The translations under genes were made by a program, and so were the position numbers. 8,082 bases of DNA, taken from Anaerolineales bacterium (GTDB lineage Bacteria > Chloroflexota > Anaerolineae > 4572-78 > J111). The notes below the pieces were generated by a model that searched no databases, was not told the DNA's origin, and worked only from the letters and a program-made list of their open reading frames with translations. The DNA lies in the NCBI GenBank assembly GCA_012032575.1, contig JAAUSP010000335.1:1-8082 (forward strand), in the 5' to 3' direction. Positions 5,744 through 8,082 of the stretch are shown in pieces (the stretch's first letter is position 1; every line of letters begins with the position of its first letter).

Positions 5744-5817
5744 GTTACGGATTTGAATCCGTAACAGAGCTGTGGGCCGAGTTTACTCGGTCGGCAGGAG
5801 TTACAGATATTTGTAAC
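5744..5817. repeat. Cluster of three consecutive palindromes
   Basis: First: GTTACGGATT (5744-5753), TG, AATCCGTAAC (5756-5765), 10 perfect pairs. Second: GGCCGAGT (5775-5782), TT, ACTCGGTC (5785-5792), 8 pairs including one G-T. Third: GTTACA (5800-5805), GATATT, TGTAAC (5812-5817), 6 pairs. The first and third share the ends GTTAC/GTAAC. Neither strand has a T-run directly after a hairpin, so these are not simple terminators. They look like short genomic palindromic repeats. Confidence 0.65.
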
Positions 5818-5978
5818 CATCTAATATCTAAAGTCCGGCTGCCCCCCATTATAACCGAGTCGGGGCCATCTGAACAGGGATGGTTTTTTGCGTAAATTCA
5901 TTACGTTTTACGCCCTTGCGTCTTTGTGGTTCACAATCCCTTTTTTGGCCCTGGCTCGTTTAGGTTAGGTTGAGTGCG

Positions 5979-6033
5979 AAAACAGCGCCCTTCGATACGG
6001 CTCGCTGCACTTGCCTACTCAGGATGCTGTTTT
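5979..6033. repeat. Inverted repeat with large loop
   Basis: AAAACAGC (5979-5986) pairs perfectly with GCTGTTTT (6026-6033), enclosing a 39-nt loop that includes CCCTTCGATACGGCTCG. On the plus strand the second arm ends in a T run (6030-6034), so weak terminator activity toward the right is possible, though the loop is large. It may be another dispersed palindromic element. Confidence 0.4.
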
Positions 6034-6043
6034 TCTTATGAGT

Positions 6044-6131
6044 GTGACCAAAATGAGTTGTAGGACAAGTTTCCCAACTGGACACGCGAAGCGTAACAAC
6101 TTGTCCTACGTTTTCAACTCAAATTAGTCAC
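6044..6131. repeat. About 88-bp imperfect inverted repeat, MITE/REP-like, at the 3' end of the glycosyltransferase gene
   Basis: The core arms GTAGGACAAGTT (6060-6071) and AACTTGTCCTAC (6098-6109) are perfectly complementary over 12 bp. The outer parts GTGAC (6044-6048) / GTCAC (6127-6131) and TGAGTTG (6054-6060) / CAACTCA (6115-6121) also pair, with 6 extra bases in the right arm. The centre contains a small hairpin ACGC (6084-6087) / GCGT (6091-6094). It starts 10 bp beyond the stop at 6141-6143 and could end that transcript, although no T-run follows on the minus strand. Confidence 0.6.
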
Positions 6132-6140
6132 CCCCTTTTC

Positions 6141-7636
6141 TTACGGCGCTTGCACCTGAATGTTAGAGAGCCGGACATGGTCGCTCTTGAAAACCCCGGC
6201 CTCATCCAGGATTTGTAACCTCTGCCCATTCTCAACCTCATAAAAACCAAGCACAATATTATAAGCGTCAGGAGGCAATTCACCCGGCAGGGAAAACGTG
6301 TGCCGGTCAATGATCGTTTCGCCTGGCTGCCAGTAGGGGGTGGGATAAAAACCATCCTGCGGTTTGCCGTCACCTTGCGTAATAATTGTATGATTGACCG
6401 GGTCAACCAGTTGCACAAACACGGTAAAGTCAACGGCAACGGGGGCGATGGCTTGCCAAATAAGGGTCAACTTCACCTCGCTGCCCGGCTTGAGCGGCTG
6501 GTTGAGATGATAGCCGGTTAGCTTGATTTGTCTGTTAAAATCTACCGCCAGCGGTTGAATCTCGGCGGCTGGGATGGAGGCAGGTTGTACTTTGGCCCCA
6601 ACCCGGCGGCTGAACAGCACCAGAGGCGCATCCAGGGTTGGGAATTGAAAATAGTGGCGTGGGACATAATTTTCCTGAAACCAGGCCGATGTCTGAATTT
6701 CCGGCAGCCAGGTGTAGCCGATTAAGACCAAATCCGGCTGGTAGTGACGGATGGCGTAGCCAAAATCGCCTTTGGCAATATGAGGCGCTACGTCAGGCTG
6801 GGCCAGCCCGACAATATCAATAATCTGGCGGCCCGACCAGTAGCCCAGATGCCCGATATCAATGGTTGCCAGATTGGCCGAAGGGTTGGTATGTTGGGCT
6901 ATCCAGCGGCCTGTGTCAGGATAGACCAGAGCCTTCCAATTGGGATTGCGAGCTACAATTAAGGCTGAAACCGCGTAAAGAGTCGTCAGCAGCAGGACCA
7001 GTATAAAACCGGCTAACCCCGCTGATATCAGTTGAGCTAAATTCGTCACTCCTTTGGAGTCACCACCCTCCCGTCGCCTGACCTGCCGGATTACCCAACC
7101 GACCCCTTCGGCTGCCGCTTGCACACCTCGCGCGGTGAGCAAAGCCACGCCGGGCATCAAGGGCGCATAATACCATTCGGCTGTGGGTACGCCCAGAGCT
7201 ACAAAAACGGTGATATATAACCCATCGCGGGCGGCCAGGATGAGCCAGGGCGCTCTCGCCAGAGCATGGGGATCAGCGCCACAGCCATCAATATTGGGAA
7301 GAGATAAAACAAATCGTGATCACCCTCTTTGACCCACTCGTCCCAATAGGTCCAGAAACCGTCGGCAAAGCGTTGGCCCAGCCAGTTGAACTCCCCCTGG
7401 GCCGCTTTGGCTTGCAGCGTGGCCGGGAACGGCGAACCATAGTAGAGCAGCGCAAACAGATACCAGCCGGCCGGGATCGCTACGGCCGGAATAATTAATT
7501 GCCAGCGCAGCCGCCGCGTCGCCAGAAAATCGTAGCTGAGCATACACGCGCCCAGCAGCACGGCGTCGCCTCTAACCAGGGCAGTCAGCCCGACCAGCAC
7601 CCCGGCCAACCGCCAGCGCCGAATGGCCGCTTGAAG
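6141..7636 (-). pseudogene. GT39/PMT-like membrane glycosyltransferase, 5'-truncated and frameshifted
   Basis: Two minus-strand frames together give the middle and C-terminal parts of a polytopic glycosyltransferase. The upstream part (about 7636-7257) has membrane segments around LAGVLVGLTALVRGDAVLLG and AVAIPAGWYLFALLYYG and the loop SPFPATLQAKAAQG. The downstream part (about 7253-6141) continues PWLILAARDGLYITVFVALG, TAEWYYAPLMPGVALL, another membrane segment (LVLLLTTLYAVSALIV), then a large soluble region ending in a beta-sandwich-like tail (FVQLVDPVNHTIITQGDG, WQPGETIIDRHTFSLPG). One missing base around 7252-7257 joins LWRE to APWLIL. The N-terminal catalytic region with the acidic motif expected in GT-C enzymes is absent because the gene meets a TPR gene near 7625-7642. 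The family would transfer sugar from a lipid-linked donor at the outer membrane face. Stop TAA at 6141-6143. Confidence 0.75.
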
Positions 7637-8060
7637 CAGCAAGTCTATCCGGGCATATTCCTTGAGAGCAGTGCCGAGGGTATCGAGCAAGAGGTTGTCT
7701 TTTGATGAGCAGGCTTAGCTCCATGGCATCGTTGGCAATTTCGCGCGAGGTAGCCATTTTCAAAATATCCAAATGCGACTGTGCCAATTCAAAATCACCT
7801 TTATAATAGTTCAGTTTTGCATTTTTGAGCTTGGATTCATAAGCGATGGGAGAGTCTTTTTGGAGCTTTTCGGCTTGTGAGTAGAGGAGCGTGGCTTCCC
7901 AAGGCTCTCCTTTGAGCAGGTAAATGTCACCCATGCTGGTTTTGCATTTGGCAATAAACTTATTGTTGTAGCGGGCGAGGTCTATGGCTTCTTGGAGCAG
8001 GAGCAGAGCTTCGTCTTTTTCATCCAAATAAAAAGCCATGAGCAAGGCTTTGCTCTCCAT
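7637..8060 (-). pseudogene. TPR-repeat protein fragment of Bacteroidota style, frameshifted and truncated
   Basis: A helical-repeat protein: EALLLLQEAIDLARYNNKF, then CKTSMGDIYLLKGEPWEATL, LYSQAEKLQKDSP, KLNYYKGDFELAQSHLDILK and MATSREIANDAMELSLLIK, i.e. consecutive TPR-like helix pairs. The frame breaks at four A on the coding strand (7700-7703); dropping one A gives DNLLLDTLGTALKEYARIDL in the other frame, a natural continuation. That frame then runs directly into the glycosyltransferase near 7625-7642. At the other end the frame reads HHRI before the ATG at 8058-8060 and then meets TAG, with no ribosome binding site, so the gene may continue past the window with an error there. Base composition is visibly less GC-rich than in the glycosyltransferase. 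The Bacteroidota assignment rests on recalled similarity to such TPR proteins. Confidence 0.65.
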
Positions 8061-8082
8061 AATTCGATGGTGCTATTGCTGC

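Larger units (their letters stand above)
5681..6140. other. 460-bp gap rich in palindromes, no convincing gene
   Basis: After the CRP fragment this stretch holds a cluster of three hairpins (5744-5817), a large-loop inverted repeat (5979-6033) containing CCCTTCGATACGGCTCG, and an imperfect inverted repeat of about 88 bp (6044-6131) that ends just downstream of the glycosyltransferase stop codon. A 60-codon plus-strand reading frame at 5713-5895 is largely made of the palindromes and is not called. Confidence 0.65.

Noticed and set aside
5735..5820. Possible tRNA because of consecutive hairpins
   Set aside because: The stems are perfect palindromes with 2-nt centres; there is no acceptor stem, anticodon loop or T-loop sequence.
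5713..5895. Plus-strand 60-codon open frame
   Set aside because: It is built mostly from the three palindromes and has no protein-like features or ribosome binding site.

Overview
The window looks like a piece of a metagenomic bacterial genome, most likely Chloroflexota (Anaerolineae-like). This is an inference from the style of the membrane glycosyltransferase, the CRP-type fragment and the many short intergenic palindromes. There is no rRNA or other marker gene here to confirm it.

Positions 1-3515 (minus strand) hold a membrane-bound uptake [NiFe]-hydrogenase operon in hybOABC order. Transcription runs from the small subunit (2409-3515) to a HybA-like 4x[4Fe-4S] protein (1444-2399), a HybB/NrfD-like quinone-interacting membrane protein (297-1442) and the first 20 codons of the large subunit (1-61). 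Together they would pass electrons from periplasmic H2 through Fe-S clusters to the quinone pool. The small subunit has Asp68 where a proximal-cluster Cys is normally found. The hybA-like gene needs one extra base in a C/G run to be read through. Two copies of an imperfect repeat cassette lie between hybB and the large-subunit gene.

Positions 3516-4190 are a long regulatory region. Reading toward the hydrogenase it contains a 24-bp palindrome, a good sigma70-type promoter, a structured leader with an intrinsic terminator, a perfect TGTGA-N6-TCACA palindrome and a strong ribosome binding site. A separate element of about 105 bp with inverted ends around two hairpins lies further out.

Positions 4191-5061 (plus strand) carry a DUF427 protein and a SelL-related/AhpC-TSA redoxin. 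The redoxin has an in-frame TGA exactly at its catalytic position (motif U-x-x-C), followed by a hairpin of bacterial SECIS type. It is very probably a selenoprotein that a standard gene caller would truncate. This is the most notable item in the window.

Positions 5062-6140 are decayed: a truncated CRP/FNR sensor domain, an unrecognised possibly frameshifted small gene and several clusters of palindromes.

Positions 6141-8082 (minus strand) hold the C-terminal part of a GT39-like membrane glycosyltransferase with one frameshift. Around 7625-7642 it is joined in frame to a lower-GC TPR gene of Bacteroidota style that itself carries a frameshift. This may be an assembly chimera or a recombination junction. 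The repeated single-base indels (hybA-like, glycosyltransferase, TPR, possibly the 5140-5461 gene), two or three of them in homopolymers, point to base-calling errors at least in part.
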